NCBI RefSeq assembly: GCF_030580855.1
Contig: NZ_JAUQOP010000001.1
Span: 248,001 to 312,000 of the forward strand
Reading direction: 5' to 3'
DNA length: 64,000 nucleotides
Source of the DNA: Pseudomonas citrullilanati
GTDB lineage: Bacteria > Pseudomonadota > Gammaproteobacteria > Pseudomonadales > Pseudomonadaceae
Part shown: piece after piece, positions 18,715 through 27,915 of the stretch
Numbering within the stretch: the first letter of the stretch is position 1
How the letters are laid out: each line of letters opens with the position of its first letter
The notes under the pieces: model-generated
What the model saw: only the letters and a program-made list of their open reading frames with translations
Databases searched by the model: none
Told to the model about the DNA's origin: nothing
Translations under genes and position numbers: made by a program

Positions 18715-19097
18715 TCGCAGAATTGCAGCACGTTGGCGCGGCTTTTTTCGCTGGGCGCGTTCTGGTCCTGTTGCAACCAGAACTGGCACTTGGGGTTGGA
18801 CAGGTTGCGCGGGTTGCTGCGGGCCTGGTCCAGGGCTTGCCGCTGTTCGTTGCGCTGCAGGTTCTGCTGGTACTGCTCGAACATTGGCGTGGCCGGTTCC
18901 GGGGCCGGTTGCATCGCCGGTGGTTGCGCCAGTTGATGCACGGCGGCGGCGACCGGCGCCAATGCTTCACCGAAGAGGAATCGCGACATGAGCCAACCCG
19001 TCAGGACGATGGCAAGGAACCCCAGCCACAGGCCGAGGGCGATGCTGACGGTCAACTTCAAGGCTGAAAGACGAGGGGCTGGCGGGTAATCGGGCAT
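18711..19097 (-). CDS. Hypothetical single-span membrane protein
   Basis: This 128-residue protein has one strong hydrophobic helix (about 14-40, VSIALGLWLGFLAIVLTGWLM) after a short cytoplasmic N-terminus. A Pro/Ala/Gln-rich, probably periplasmic, region ends in KCQFWLQQDQN and LQFCE with two cysteines that could form a disulfide. AGGAAG lies eight bases before the ATG. It overlaps the Gre-like gene by four bases (ATGA). The pairing of a membrane protein with a Gre-type factor is unexplained. I do not recognise a family. Confidence 0.7.
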
Positions 19098-19218
19098 GGC
19101 TGCTTCCTGGCAGGGGCATGGACAGGGGGTGATTGTCGCATGAAGATTAATCGCCGTCGGCTCTTCTGCATGCCTGGTTTATTCGGGACAATCGGGCCTT
19201 TGCCACAGGGAATCGGGA

Positions 19219-20352
19219 ATGACCGTGCGCTGGGATATTTTTTGCACCGTCGTCGATAACTTTGGCGACATTGGCGTCACCTGGCGCCTGGCTCGGCAAT
19301 TGGTGGCCGAGCATCGATGCGCGGTTCGGCTATGGGTCGATGACCTGCGGGCGTTCGAACGGTTGTGCCCGGAGATCGACGTCACGCTGGCCGCGCAATG
19401 GCAGCAAGGCGTCGAGGTGCGTCATTGGCCTTCACAGTGGCGGCCCACGGATGCGGCGGATGTGGTGATTGCCGCGTTTGCCTGCCAACTGCCCAGTGCC
19501 TATATGGACGCAATGGCCGAGCGCCCGCGTGCGCCGCTGTGGATGAACCTGGATTACCTGAGCGCCGAGGATTGGGTCACGGGGTGTCATGGCTTGCCCT
19601 CGGTCAAGTACAAGCAGGTGCAGAAATACTTCTTTTTCCCCGGCTTTCGTGAGGGCACGGGAGGGCTGTTGCGTGAAGCCGGGCTCCTGGAACGTCGTCG
19701 CAAATTTCAGCAGGATGCCGAGGCGCAGGCGGTTTTCCTGCAAGGGTTGGGTGTCGATCGCGTGCCAGGCGCTTCGTTGATCTCGCTGTTTGCCTATGAA
19801 AACGCCGGGCTCGCCAGTTGGTTCGAAGCCATGGCGACCGGCTGCGAGGCTTTCCATGTGCTGGTGCCCGAAGGGCGGGTATTGGGCGACGTCGAGCGTT
19901 GGCTGGGTATCGAGGGGCTGACGGTGGGGGCGGTGCATCGGCGGGGTGCCCTGACCGTGCAAGTGCTGCCGTTCGTCCGACAGGACCAGTATGACCTGCT
20001 GCTGTGGTGCTGCGATTTCAATGCCGTGCGCGGCGAAGACTCCTTCGTTCGCGCCCAATGGGCCGGCCGGCCCATGCTCTGGCACATCTACCAGCAGGAA
20101 GAGGACGTGCACCTGGAGAAGCTCGAAGCCTTCCTCCGGCTATACAGCGAGGGGCTCTCGGCGCCGGCGGAACAGGCGATCAGCGGTTTGTGGCGGGCCT
20201 GGAATGCCGGCCAGGACATGGCCGAACACTGGAAATCGACCCGTGAACACCAGCAGGAACTGGCCCAACATGCCCAGGCGTGGTGTCTGGAACAGGCTTC
20301 GCGGCCCGATCTTGCCGCGGCGCTGGTGAAGTTTTATGGAAATTGGATATGA
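19219..20352 (+). CDS. earP: EF-P arginine rhamnosyltransferase EarP
   Basis: This 377-residue GT-B glycosyltransferase transfers rhamnose from dTDP-L-rhamnose to Arg32 of elongation factor P. The active-site residues known for EarP are all present at the expected numbers: D13 and D17 in VVDNFGDIGV, and E273 in RGEDSFVRAQ. The region near 190-195 (SLFAYEN) and the C-terminal helix (LVKFYGNW) also match. It lies 48 bases upstream of efp, its substrate gene, in the conserved order. An ATG at 19219 follows CAGGGAATCGGGA. Confidence 0.97.
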   Translation: MTVRWDIFCTVVDNFGDIGVTWRLARQLVAEHRCAVRLWVDDLRAFERLCPEIDVTLAAQWQQGVEVRHWPSQWRPTDAADVVIAAFACQLPSAYMDAMAERPRAPLWMNLDYLSAEDWVTGCHGLPSVKYKQVQKYFFFPGFREGTGGLLREAGLLERRRKFQQDAEAQAVFLQGLGVDRVPGASLISLFAYENAGLASWFEAMATGCEAFHVLVPEGRVLGDVERWLGIEGLTVGAVHRRGALTVQVLPFVRQDQYDLLLWCCDFNAVRGEDSFVRAQWAGRPMLWHIYQQEEDVHLEKLEAFLRLYSEGLSAPAEQAISGLWRAWNAGQDMAEHWKSTREHQQELAQHAQAWCLEQASRPDLAAALVKFYGNWI

Positions 20353-20400
20353 TACGCGGCCTAGATTTTTGTCAATCCCATCCAAATTCGGATATTCGCA

Positions 20401-20970
20401 ATGAAAACTGGTAAAGAACTCAAACCCGGTACCGTGATTCGTATCGACAACGATCCTTGGCTGGTTCAGAAAGCTGAATTCACCAAGTCGGGTCGTAACA
20501 GCGCGATCATGAAGACCAAGCTGAAGAACCTGCTGACCGGTTACAAGACCGAAACCGTTTACGGTGCGGACGACAAACTGGACGACGTGATCCTCGACCG
20601 CAAGGAAGCGACCCTGTCCTTCATCAGCGGCGACACCTACACGTTCATGGACACCACTGACTACACCATGTACGAGCTGAACGCCGAAGACATCGAAAGC
20701 GTTCTGCCATTCGTTGAAGAAGGCATGACCGACGTCTGCGAAGCCGTGTTCTTCGAAGAGCGCCTGGTCTCTGTAGAGCTGCCGACCACCATCGTGCGTC
20801 AGGTTGACTACACCGAAGGTTCCGCTCGCGGCGACACTTCCGGTAAGGTGATGAAGCCTGCCAAACTGAAGAACGGTACCGAGCTGTCGGTAGCTGACTT
20901 CATCGAAATCGGCGACATGATCGAGATCGATACCCGCGAAGGCGGTTCCTACAAAGGCCGCGCTAAATAA
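20401..20970 (+). CDS. efp: Elongation factor P
   Basis: This 189-residue, three-domain tRNA-mimic relieves ribosome stalling at polyproline. The KOW-like domain I loop reads SGRNSA with R32 in place of the lysine found in E. coli, the form modified by EarP. Domains II and III include [12 protein letters not shown] and the C-terminal [19 protein letters not shown]. Codon use is that of a highly expressed gene (GGTAAA, CTG, CGT). A bidirectional terminator follows 15 bases after the stop. Confidence 0.98.
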   Translation: MKTGKELKPGTVIRIDNDPWLVQKAEFTKSGRNSAIMKTKLKNLLTGYKTETVYGADDKLDDVILDRKEATLSFISGDTYTFMDTTDYTMYELNAEDIESVLPFVEEGMTDVCEAVFFEERLVSVELPTTIVRQVDYTEGSARGDTSGKVMKPAKLKNGTELSVADFIEIGDMIEIDTREGGSYKGRAK

Positions 20971-20985
20971 GCGAAGGCCTTTGCA

Positions 20986-21018
20986 CAAAAAAGCCCGACC
21001 ATTGAGTCGGGCTTTTTT
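20986..21018. terminator. Bidirectional terminator after efp
   Basis: AAAAAAGCCCGAC...GTCGGGCTTTTTT forms a symmetric hairpin with A and T runs, suited to ending efp on the plus strand and the alpha/beta hydrolase on the minus strand. Confidence 0.92.
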
Positions 21019-21059
21019 GTGGGAGGTGACCCGGCCTGGACCGGTTAAGCCAACCCTTC

Positions 21060-22073
21060 TTATTTCAGGTGTTGCTTGAGCTCCTGCGACACCTGCAGCA
21101 TCGCTGAACGCACCGCTGGCACCTGGCTGACCACGTTGAGCAGGCCGTAGTCGTGGATCATGCCGTTGTAGCGCACGGCCGTGACCGGCACCCCGGCGGC
21201 GTCCAGCTTGCGCGCATAGGCTTCACCTTCATCGCGCAACACATCGGCCTCGGCGGTCTGGACCAGCGCTGGCGGCAGGCCCTTGAGCTGGGCGGTGCTG
21301 GCCTTCAGTGGCGAGGCATAGATCTCGCTGCGTTGACCGGCATCGGTGGTGTAGTTGTCCCAGAACCATTTCATCATGTTCTTGCTGAGGAAATGCCCTT
21401 CAGCGAACTGGTTGTAGGACGCGGTCTCGAAGCTGGCATCGGTCACCGGCCACAACAAGGCCTGGAAGCGAATTGCCGGCGTGCCCTTGTCCTTGGCCAT
21501 CAGCGCCACGACGGCGGCCATGTTGCCACCCACGCTGTTGCCAACCACCGCCAAACGCTTGCCGTCGACGTTGATCTGCTTGCCGTGCTCGGCCACCCAT
21601 TTTGTCGCGGCGTAGGCCTGGTTGATCGCCACTGGGTAATGCGCCTCGGGGGAAGGCGTGTAGTTGACGAACACCGCGACGGCGCCCGAGCCCGCTACCA
21701 AGTCCCGAACCAGTCGCTCGTGGGTCGGGAAGTCGCCCAATACCCAGCCGCCGCCGTGGAAGAACATGAACACCGGCAACTCACCCTTGACCCCGGCCGG
21801 ACGAACGATGGTCAGGCTGATCGACTGGCCGTCGGCCTGGATGGTTTTTTCACTGACGTCGGCCTGGGGCAAGGTCAGCTTGACCCCGGCCTGGGCGCCG
21901 ACCAGCACGGCACGGGCGTCCTTGGGCGAGAGTTGTTCCAGGGGTTTGCCGGTACCGGCGTTCAGCGCATCGAGGAACGCCTGGGTGTTGTGTTCCACGA
22001 TGCCGTCGGCGAAAGCGTTGCTGACGCTGAGGGCGAGCAGGGTACCGGTCAAGACTTTGCTGAGCGTGTTCAT
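21060..22073 (-). CDS. Secreted alpha/beta hydrolase (hormone-sensitive lipase type)
   Basis: This 337-residue esterase-like protein has a signal peptide (1-25, ending NAFA). The HSL family blocks are present: oxyanion motif FFHGGGWVLGD, nucleophile elbow VVGNSVGGNMA, an acid in the AEADVLRDEGEAYA segment and catalytic His in GMIHDYGL. It probably acts in the periplasm on a small ester or related acyl compound. AAGGA eight bases before ATG 22073 sets the start. Its upstream region carries three related GCGC-centred elements, and the next gene upstream encodes an OhrR-type peroxide sensor, suggesting peroxide-responsive control. The substrate is unknown. Confidence 0.88.
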   Translation of the reverse strand: MNTLSKVLTGTLLALSVSNAFADGIVEHNTQAFLDALNAGTGKPLEQLSPKDARAVLVGAQAGVKLTLPQADVSEKTIQADGQSISLTIVRPAGVKGELPVFMFFHGGGWVLGDFPTHERLVRDLVAGSGAVAVFVNYTPSPEAHYPVAINQAYAATKWVAEHGKQINVDGKRLAVVGNSVGGNMAAVVALMAKDKGTPAIRFQALLWPVTDASFETASYNQFAEGHFLSKNMMKWFWDNYTTDAGQRSEIYASPLKASTAQLKGLPPALVQTAEADVLRDEGEAYARKLDAAGVPVTAVRYNGMIHDYGLLNVVSQVPAVRSAMLQVSQELKQHLK

Positions 22074-22095
22074 GTGTGTCATTCCTTGGTGGGTT

Positions 22096-22164
22096 ATTTG
22101 CGCTAAATGTTTGCGCGCTAAGTAGGTGTGGAGAGAATGTATATCGCAAATATTTTGCGCGCAA
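22096..22164. promoter_or_regulatory. Three GCGC-centred elements upstream of the alpha/beta hydrolase
   Basis: ATTTGCGCTAAAT (22096-22108), TTGCGCGCTAA (22111-22121) and TTGCGCGCAA (22155-22164, a perfect palindrome) lie in an AT-rich promoter region. They resemble operators of MarR/OhrR-type dimers. The nearest candidate regulator is the OhrR encoded at 22495-22956. Confidence 0.45.
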
Positions 22165-22285
22165 GTTAAATTTTTAGGGAAGTTCTTGGAATGGACACTT
22201 CATCGAGCTGGAAGGGCCGATTTAGAGGCGTTTGTGGTGTGTGGAATTTTTTCTGAAGGGTAGGGGGGGGTGGCTGTGCTGGCCC

Positions 22286-22480
22286 CTTCGCGAGCAGGCT
22301 CGCTCCCACAGGTGAGTGCGTTGGCGGCCGTTGGGATCAAGGATGGAAGGGTGAGCAGTGGATTTGCGGCTACCCGAAATCCAGGGTAGGAGCGAGCCTG
22401 CTCGCGAAAGCGGCGTGCCAGCCAGCAGCGGTAGGGGTATTGAATGGGCTGGCCTTTTCGCGAGCAGGCTCGCTCCCACA
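22286..22480. repeat. Cluster of three REP elements
   Basis: REP palindromes lie at 22286-22310, 22387-22411 and 22456-22480. The outer two read in one orientation and the middle one in the opposite, with a core of GCGAGCAGGCTCGC. They fill most of the 420-base gap between the hydrolase start and the ohrR stop; nothing else coding is seen there. Confidence 0.85.
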
Positions 22481-22494
22481 GGGGAGCAGTGTGG

Positions 22495-22956
22495 CTACAG
22501 GCTGCCTTGCAGGTGGCTGCGCAATGCCTGGAGGTCGAGTTGCAGCTTCTGCAATTGTTCCAGGGTCTGGCCGCTGGCAGCGAGGATGCATTGGGGGATG
22601 TCGAGGGCTTTTTCGCGGAGCGCGCGGCCTTGTTCGGTCAGTTCGACGATCACCACGCGTTCGTCTTCGCGGCTGCGGGTACGGCTCAACAGACCTTCGC
22701 CTTCCAGGCGCTTGAGCAGGGGTGTGAGGGAACCGGGATCGGTGAGCAGGCGGTTGCTGATTTCACCGACCGTCAGCCCGTCTTTTTCCCACAGCACCAT
22801 CATCGCCAGGTACTGCGGGTAGGTCAGGCCCAGTGCCTGGAGCAACGGCTTGTAGACCTTGGTCATCATCAACGAGGTGGAGTGCAGGGCGAAGCAGACC
22901 TGATTGTCGAGTAACAGGGCTTCGCAAGCTTCGGGGGTGTCGCGTCGGGTGGTCAT
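22495..22956 (-). CDS. ohrR: Organic-peroxide-sensing MarR-type repressor OhrR
   Basis: The 153-residue winged-helix protein carries the OhrR sensing segment LLLDNQVCFALHSTS with peroxidatic Cys21, the Tyr pair of the sensor pocket (KVYKPLL and LTYPQYLAMMVLWE), the recognition helix DPGSLTPLLKRLE and the wing REDERVVIVELT. A second cysteine, C123, suits a 2-Cys mechanism. It should repress in the reduced state and release DNA on oxidation by organic hydroperoxides. No ohr peroxidase gene lies beside it; the neighbour is an alpha/beta hydrolase. ATG 22956 has AAGG eight bases upstream. Confidence 0.9.
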   Translation of the reverse strand: MTTRRDTPEACEALLLDNQVCFALHSTSLMMTKVYKPLLQALGLTYPQYLAMMVLWEKDGLTVGEISNRLLTDPGSLTPLLKRLEGEGLLSRTRSREDERVVIVELTEQGRALREKALDIPQCILAASGQTLEQLQKLQLDLQALRSHLQGSL

Positions 22957-23101
22957 GGCAGAACCTTCAAACAGAGATACGGTGAATCTAGCGGGCGAAT
23001 CTTTAATGCGCCAGATAATTCTGACGACCTGATCAGATGTTGCGTTCCCACGCCGGCGGTGACTGCGTAGGATAGGCGCCTTGGTGAAAGGGGAATCATC
23101 T

Positions 23102-23851
23102 GTGATCGAGTTCGTGGTGTTTTTGCTGTTCGGTGCTGCCTTGGGCACCTTGGGGGGATTGTTCGGCATCGGTGGCGGGTTGATTGCAATTCCGGTACTG
23201 GGCGTATGGTTCGGTCTCGACCAGCAACTTGCCCAAGGCACGGCGTTGGTCATGGTGGTGCCCAATGTCATGCTCGCGTTGTGGCGCTATCACCAGCGCA
23301 ATCGTATCGAATTGCGCCATGTCCTGCCGTTGGCGTCCATGGGCTTCTGCTTCGCCTGGCTCGGCTCGATCTGGGCCGTCGGCATCGACGCCCAGAGCAT
23401 GCGGATCGGCTTCGTGGCGTTCCTGGTCGCGCTGACTCTCTATAACCTTGCCCGCATGTTCACCGCGACGGTGCCGCCGTCGGCGCAGATGCGCCATGGC
23501 TGGCCATGGCTCGGTGTATTGGGAGCGGCGTCCGGCGCCATGGGGGGCTTGTTCGGTGTCGGCGGGGCCGTCGTGGCCACGCCGATCCTGACCAGCCTGT
23601 TCGGTACCACCCAGGTCGTTGCCCAGGGGCTGTCCCTGGCGCTGGCCTTGCCCAGCACCGGCGTGACCCTCGCCACGTATGCGTTTCACCACGAGGTGGA
23701 CTGGGGCATCGGCTTGCCGCTGGCGGTCGGTGGCCTGCTGAGCATCAGCTGGGGCGTGAAGGTTGCCCACGCCTTGCCGGAGCGGCTGCTGCGCGGGCTG
23801 TTCTGCGGTTTCCTGGTGCTGTGCGCGGTGCTGCTCGCCCTTAAAGTTTGA
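23102..23851 (+). CDS. TauE/SafE family membrane permease
   Basis: This 249-residue inner-membrane protein has eight hydrophobic helices in two repeats. Each repeat shows the family motif: LGTLGGLFGIGGGLIAIPVL near residue 15 and AMGGLFGVGGAVVATPIL near residue 145. The family exports sulfite, sulfoacetate or related small anions; the substrate is not fixed here. Start is a GTG at 23102 with AGGGGA seven bases upstream. It diverges from ohrR by 145 bases and overlaps the 3' end of the convergent LysR gene by 11 bases. Confidence 0.88.
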   Translation: MIEFVVFLLFGAALGTLGGLFGIGGGLIAIPVLGVWFGLDQQLAQGTALVMVVPNVMLALWRYHQRNRIELRHVLPLASMGFCFAWLGSIWAVGIDAQSMRIGFVAFLVALTLYNLARMFTATVPPSAQMRHGWPWLGVLGAASGAMGGLFGVGGAVVATPILTSLFGTTQVVAQGLSLALALPSTGVTLATYAFHHEVDWGIGLPLAVGGLLSISWGVKVAHALPERLLRGLFCGFLVLCAVLLALKV

Positions 23852-24722
23852 AGCCTTCGACAATGTGCTCGGCCAGGCACTCGGTGATCGGCGACGGATT
23901 GTTCAGGTTGCGGATCAGCATGATGCTGGCCTCGGGCAGTTCCGGCAGGTCCTCGGCTTCGCCCAGCACGCGCATGTCCGGGGTTAGCAGGCTTTCCAGC
24001 TGGGCGGTGATGGCCAGGCCTGCGCCCACGACCGCCATGAGCGCCGACAAGCTCGAACTGTTGTAAGCCACGCGATACTCGCGGCCCATGGCATCCAGCG
24101 CATTGCAGGCCCATTGCCGGCAGAAGCAATCGCTGTTGAACATCGCCAGGGGCAACGGCGTTTGTTCATGCACGTTGAAGCACGCGGCTTCGGCCCATAC
24201 AAAGCGCTCCTTGCGCAGCAGCTGGCCGATTTCGTCCCCCGGTTTGCGGGTGACGATGGACAGGTCCAGGTCCTGGCGCAACAGCAGTTGCTTGGACGAT
24301 TCGCAGTGCACCTCGATTTCGATCAGGGGATAGAACTGGGCGAAGCGCTGCAGGATTCCCGGCAAGAACCGCATCACATAATCGTCCGGCGTGCCGATGC
24401 GCACCGTGCCGACCATGTGCGGTTCGCGCAGGGTGTTGAACACCTCGCTGTGCAGCTTGAGGATCCGCCGGGCATAGCCGAGCAACACCTGGCCTTCGGC
24501 GGTGAGCTTGACCTGGCGCCCATCCCGCTCGAACAGCCGCCGCTGCAACACGTCCTCTTCCAACCGCTTCATCTGCATGCTGACGGCGGATTGGGTGCGA
24601 TTGACCAGTTCACCGGCGCGGGTAAAACCGCCCTGGTCGGCGATGGCGACGAAGGTTCGCAGCACGTCCGTATCGATGCTCGGGTAACTCGACAATGGAT
24701 CAATCTCCGAGATGTGTTGCAT
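23841..24722 (-). CDS. LysR-type transcriptional regulator
   Basis: The 293-residue product has an N-terminal winged helix-turn-helix (TDVLRTFVAIADQGGFTRAG, then NRTQSAVSMQMKRLEEDV) and a type 2 periplasmic-binding-like effector domain from about residue 100. It resembles the subgroup found beside DUF1127 genes in pseudomonads; the target is unknown. ATG 24722 is preferred, though no strong ribosome site is seen and ATG 24731 is possible. It diverges by 70 bases from a DUF1127 gene, the usual place to look for a LysR target, and its stop lies inside the convergent TauE gene. Confidence 0.88.
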   Translation of the reverse strand: MQHISEIDPLSSYPSIDTDVLRTFVAIADQGGFTRAGELVNRTQSAVSMQMKRLEEDVLQRRLFERDGRQVKLTAEGQVLLGYARRILKLHSEVFNTLREPHMVGTVRIGTPDDYVMRFLPGILQRFAQFYPLIEIEVHCESSKQLLLRQDLDLSIVTRKPGDEIGQLLRKERFVWAEAACFNVHEQTPLPLAMFNSDCFCRQWACNALDAMGREYRVAYNSSSLSALMAVVGAGLAITAQLESLLTPDMRVLGEAEDLPELPEASIMLIRNLNNPSPITECLAEHIVEGFKL

Positions 24723-24792
24723 AAGAAACATTCGTTGGATTGATCTTAGCGCTGGGGCGAGACTTGAGCCATCCCCAACGGAGGACATCACG

Positions 24793-25011
24793 ATGAAAGG
24801 TCAAAAAGGTTATCTACTGGTAGACAAACTGTCCCATGGCTTCTCGCTCAGCGCGCTGTTGCACAAGTTTAGCCGCTGGTACGAATTGCACCACGAGCGC
24901 GAACTGCTGGCCGGCATGAGCGACGAGGCACTCAAGGACATCGGCGTCAGTCGTGCCGACGTAGAACGGGAAGTGGTCCGGCCATTCTGGGATGACCCCA
25001 TGCACAAATGA
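24793..25011 (+). CDS. DUF1127 small protein
   Basis: This 72-residue protein carries the DUF1127 core in its second half: LLAGMSDEALKDIGVSRADVEREVVRPFW, i.e. the L-x-x-L-x-D-x-x-L-x-D-I-G-v-s-r pattern. DUF1127 proteins in other alphaproteobacteria and pseudomonads bind RNA or influence phosphate and nitrogen metabolism; the role here is unknown. Divergent from the LysR regulator, with GGAGG upstream of the ATG. Confidence 0.88.
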   Translation: MKGQKGYLLVDKLSHGFSLSALLHKFSRWYELHHERELLAGMSDEALKDIGVSRADVEREVVRPFWDDPMHK

Positions 25012-25075
25012 GCCATCCTTTCCTACACAAACCCCTTATTGGTGAGGTAGGTTGCGAGCAGACAAGGAGATCTCC

Positions 25076-26305
25076 ATGCCCGCGACGCTGTCCTTTACCC
25101 TCAAACAGGCCCGACGCCTGGCGTTGGCCGCCCAAGGATTCGATGGACGGCCAGCGCCCGCTTCGGTGCAACCCTCGCGCCTCAATCGCTTGATCGAACG
25201 CCTCGGCGTGCTGCAGATCGACTCCGTCAACGCGCTGGTGCGCTCGCATTACCTCCCGCTGTTCTCCCGTCTTGGAACCTACAACCCCGATTTGCTCGAC
25301 CAGGCGGCCTGGAGCCAGGGCCGGCGGCGAACGTTGTTCGAATACTGGGGCCATGAAGCGTCGTTGTTGCCGATGTCGCTGCATCCGCTGATGCGCTGGC
25401 GCATGGAGCGTGCCTCCCGTGGCGAGGGGATCTACCAGCAGTTGGCGCGGTTCGGGCAGGAGCGCCAGGACGTCATCCGCCGGGTGCTGGCGTCCGTCCG
25501 CGAGCAGGGCGCCTTGGGAGCCGGCAGTTTGTCCACGCGCCAGGAAAAGGCCGGGCCCTGGTGGGACTGGAGCGAGGAGAAGCATGCCCTGGAATGGTTG
25601 TTCGCCGCGGGCGAAGTGACGGTGGCGGGGCGACGGGGTTTCGAGCGACTCTACGACTTACCGGAACGGGTGTTGCCGGCCGACGTCCTGCAACAGGCGC
25701 CGCCGGACGAGGCCGAGGCCCAGCGGGCATTGCTAGTGCACGCCGCGCAGGCGCTGGGCGTTGGCACGGAGAAGGACCTGCGGGACTACTTTCGGCTCGA
25801 CCCGGCGGACTCTCGTCAGCGCCTGGCCGAACTGGAGGAGGCCGGTGAATTGTTGCGCTGCCAGGTGCAGGGCTGGAAGCAACCGGCCTGGTGCCGGCCG
25901 TTGACGAAAATTCCTCGCAGCGTGGCGGCCAGTGCCTTGCTGTCGCCCTTCGATTCGCTGGTCTGGGAGCGCAGCCGTACCGAGCGGTTGTTCGACTTTC
26001 GTTACCGGCTGGAGATCTACACCCCGGCGCACAAGCGAGTGTATGGCTACTACGTCCTGCCGTTCCTGCACCACGAGCGCATCGCGGCACGGGTCGACCT
26101 GCGGGCGGAGCGGGCCCTGGGCCGACTGGCGGTGCATGCCGTGCACGAGGAAGCGCCGGGGTTGGACGAGGAAGGCATGCAGGCCCTGGCGGTGAACCTG
26201 CGGTGCATGGCGGGCTGGTTGGGATTGCCGCAGGTGCAGCTCAATTGCCAGCGGGCGGGTGGGGTTCGGTTGGCGGGGGCATTGGCCCGGATTGATGGTG
26301 ACTGA
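25076..26305 (+). CDS. YcaQ/AlkX-type DNA glycosylase (HTH_42 family)
   Basis: This 409-residue protein has the winged-helix HTH_42 fold of the YcaQ group, which removes bulky N-alkylated bases and unhooks interstrand crosslinks. The catalytic Q-x-D motif is Q47-I-D49 in RLGVLQIDSVNAL; the QxD form is that of E. coli YcaQ rather than the QxQ form of the Streptomyces resistance enzyme. Other family blocks are RSHYLPLFSRLG, EYWGHEASL and SPFDSLVWERSRTERLF. AAGGAGA eight bases before ATG 25076 sets the start. It stands alone and is followed by a REPIN. Confidence 0.88.
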   Translation: MPATLSFTLKQARRLALAAQGFDGRPAPASVQPSRLNRLIERLGVLQIDSVNALVRSHYLPLFSRLGTYNPDLLDQAAWSQGRRRTLFEYWGHEASLLPMSLHPLMRWRMERASRGEGIYQQLARFGQERQDVIRRVLASVREQGALGAGSLSTRQEKAGPWWDWSEEKHALEWLFAAGEVTVAGRRGFERLYDLPERVLPADVLQQAPPDEAEAQRALLVHAAQALGVGTEKDLRDYFRLDPADSRQRLAELEEAGELLRCQVQGWKQPAWCRPLTKIPRSVAASALLSPFDSLVWERSRTERLFDFRYRLEIYTPAHKRVYGYYVLPFLHHERIAARVDLRAERALGRLAVHAVHEEAPGLDEEGMQALAVNLRCMAGWLGLPQVQLNCQRAGGVRLAGALARIDGD

Positions 26306-26311
26306 TGTACC

Positions 26312-26410
26312 GCTATCGCGAGCAAGCTCGCTTCCACAAGGAATTTGGGGCGACCACAGTTTTTGTGTTCACAGCCAATCCAGTGTGGGAGCGAGCTTGC
26401 TCGCGATAGC
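26312..26410. repeat. REPIN (inverted pair of REP elements)
   Basis: REP sequences at 26312-26337 and 26384-26410 are inverted with respect to each other (GCTATCGCGAGCAAGCTCGC and its complement) around a 46-base spacer. Confidence 0.88.
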
Positions 26411-26440
26411 AATCCAACAGGCGATAAATGCCTTACCGAC

Positions 26441-27787
26441 TCACCGCCGAACCTGCTTCAACGTCTCGGCAATCAGAAACGCCAGTTCCAACGACTGGTC
26501 GGCATTCATCCGCGGGTCGCAGTGGGTGTGGTAGCGGTCCGAGAGCCCATCTTCGGTAATCGGTCGGGCGCCGCCGATGCATTCGGTGACGTTCTGTCCG
26601 GTCATTTCGATGTGGATACCGCCGGCATAGGTGCCCTCCGCCTCGTGGGCCTGGAAGAACTGCTTCACCTCGCCAAGGATCTGCGCGAAGTCCCGCGTCT
26701 TGTAGCCGCTGCTGGCCTTGATGGTGTTGCCGTGCATCGGGTCGGAGCTCCACAGCACCTGCCGGCCTTCGCGCTGCACGGCCCGCAACAGCGGCGGCAG
26801 GTGGTCGCCGACCTTGTTGGCGCCCATCCGGGCGATCAGGTTCAGGCGACCGGGGTCGTTGTCCGGGTTGAGGACGTCGATCAGGCGGATCAGGTCATCC
26901 GGGTCCATGCTCGGCCCCACCTTGACGCCGATGGGGTTGTTCACCCCGCGCAGGAACTCGACGTGGGCACCGTCCAACTGACGGGTGCGGTCGCCGATCC
27001 AGAGCATGTGCGCCGAGCAGTCGTAGTAGTCATTGGTCAGGCTGTCGCGGCGCACGAAGGCTTCTTCGTAGTTGAGCAGCAGCGCCTCGTGGGCGGTGAA
27101 GAAACTGGTCTCGCGCAATTGCGGCGAGCTGTCCATGCCGCAGGCGCGCATGAAGGCCAGGGTTTCGTCGATGCGGTCGGCCAGGTGGCTGTATTTTTCC
27201 GCCAGGGCCGAGTTGGCGATGAAGTCCAGGTTCCACTTGTGCACCTGGTGCAGATCGGCGAAACCGCCCTGGGCGAAGGCGCGCAACAGGTTCAAGGTGG
27301 CCGTGGACTGATGGTAGGACTGCAACAGCCGCTCCGGGTCCGGCACGCGGCTTTTTTCATCGAAACCGATGCCATTGACGATGTCGCCCCGGTACGCCGG
27401 CAGGGTGATGCCGCCGATGGTTTCATCGTTGGCCGAGCGCGGCTTGGCGAACTGTCCGGCCATGCGCCCGACCTTGACCACCGGGCAGCCGGCGGCAAAC
27501 GTCATGACGATCGCCATCTGCAACAGGACCTTGAAGGTGTCGCGGATCTTCGCCGCCGAGAACTCGGCAAAACTCTCGGCACAGTCGCCGCCTTGCAACA
27601 GGAAGGCCCGGCCCTGGGTCACTTCGGCGAACTGACGGCGCAACTCCCGCGCTTCACCGGCAAACACCAGCGGTGGATAGCTGGCCAGGGTCTGCTCCAC
27701 CTGCAACAGGTGCGCGGCGTCGGGGTAGCGGGGTTGTTGCTGGATCGGCAGGGCGCGCCAGCTGTCAGGGCTCCAGGGTTGGCTCAT
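26441..27787 (-). CDS. 3-deoxy-7-phosphoheptulonate synthase, class II
   Basis: This 448-residue enzyme has the plant/Mycobacterium-type class II fold, sharing little sequence with the class I enzyme at 13.3 kb. Diagnostic segments are [15 protein letters not shown] with the metal-binding Cys, [47 protein letters not shown], and the C-terminal [10 protein letters not shown] and [15 protein letters not shown]. It catalyses the first step of the shikimate pathway and in pseudomonads coexists with class I forms, sometimes serving secondary metabolism. No phenazine or quinolone genes lie nearby. Two ATGs (27790, 27787) are possible. Confidence 0.95.
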   Translation of the reverse strand: MSQPWSPDSWRALPIQQQPRYPDAAHLLQVEQTLASYPPLVFAGEARELRRQFAEVTQGRAFLLQGGDCAESFAEFSAAKIRDTFKVLLQMAIVMTFAAGCPVVKVGRMAGQFAKPRSANDETIGGITLPAYRGDIVNGIGFDEKSRVPDPERLLQSYHQSTATLNLLRAFAQGGFADLHQVHKWNLDFIANSALAEKYSHLADRIDETLAFMRACGMDSSPQLRETSFFTAHEALLLNYEEAFVRRDSLTNDYYDCSAHMLWIGDRTRQLDGAHVEFLRGVNNPIGVKVGPSMDPDDLIRLIDVLNPDNDPGRLNLIARMGANKVGDHLPPLLRAVQREGRQVLWSSDPMHGNTIKASSGYKTRDFAQILGEVKQFFQAHEAEGTYAGGIHIEMTGQNVTECIGGARPITEDGLSDRYHTHCDPRMNADQSLELAFLIAETLKQVRR

Positions 27788-27915
27788 CATGATCTCTAAG
27801 GTGGTTTACGCTCGGACGGCCATGTTATCAGCAAATTAGTGCGTGACCTGTTTGCGTGGCTTCGCGGACAATCACACCTTTGCCGCAACCCGTCCGGCAA
27901 CCATCAGGAGATGAA

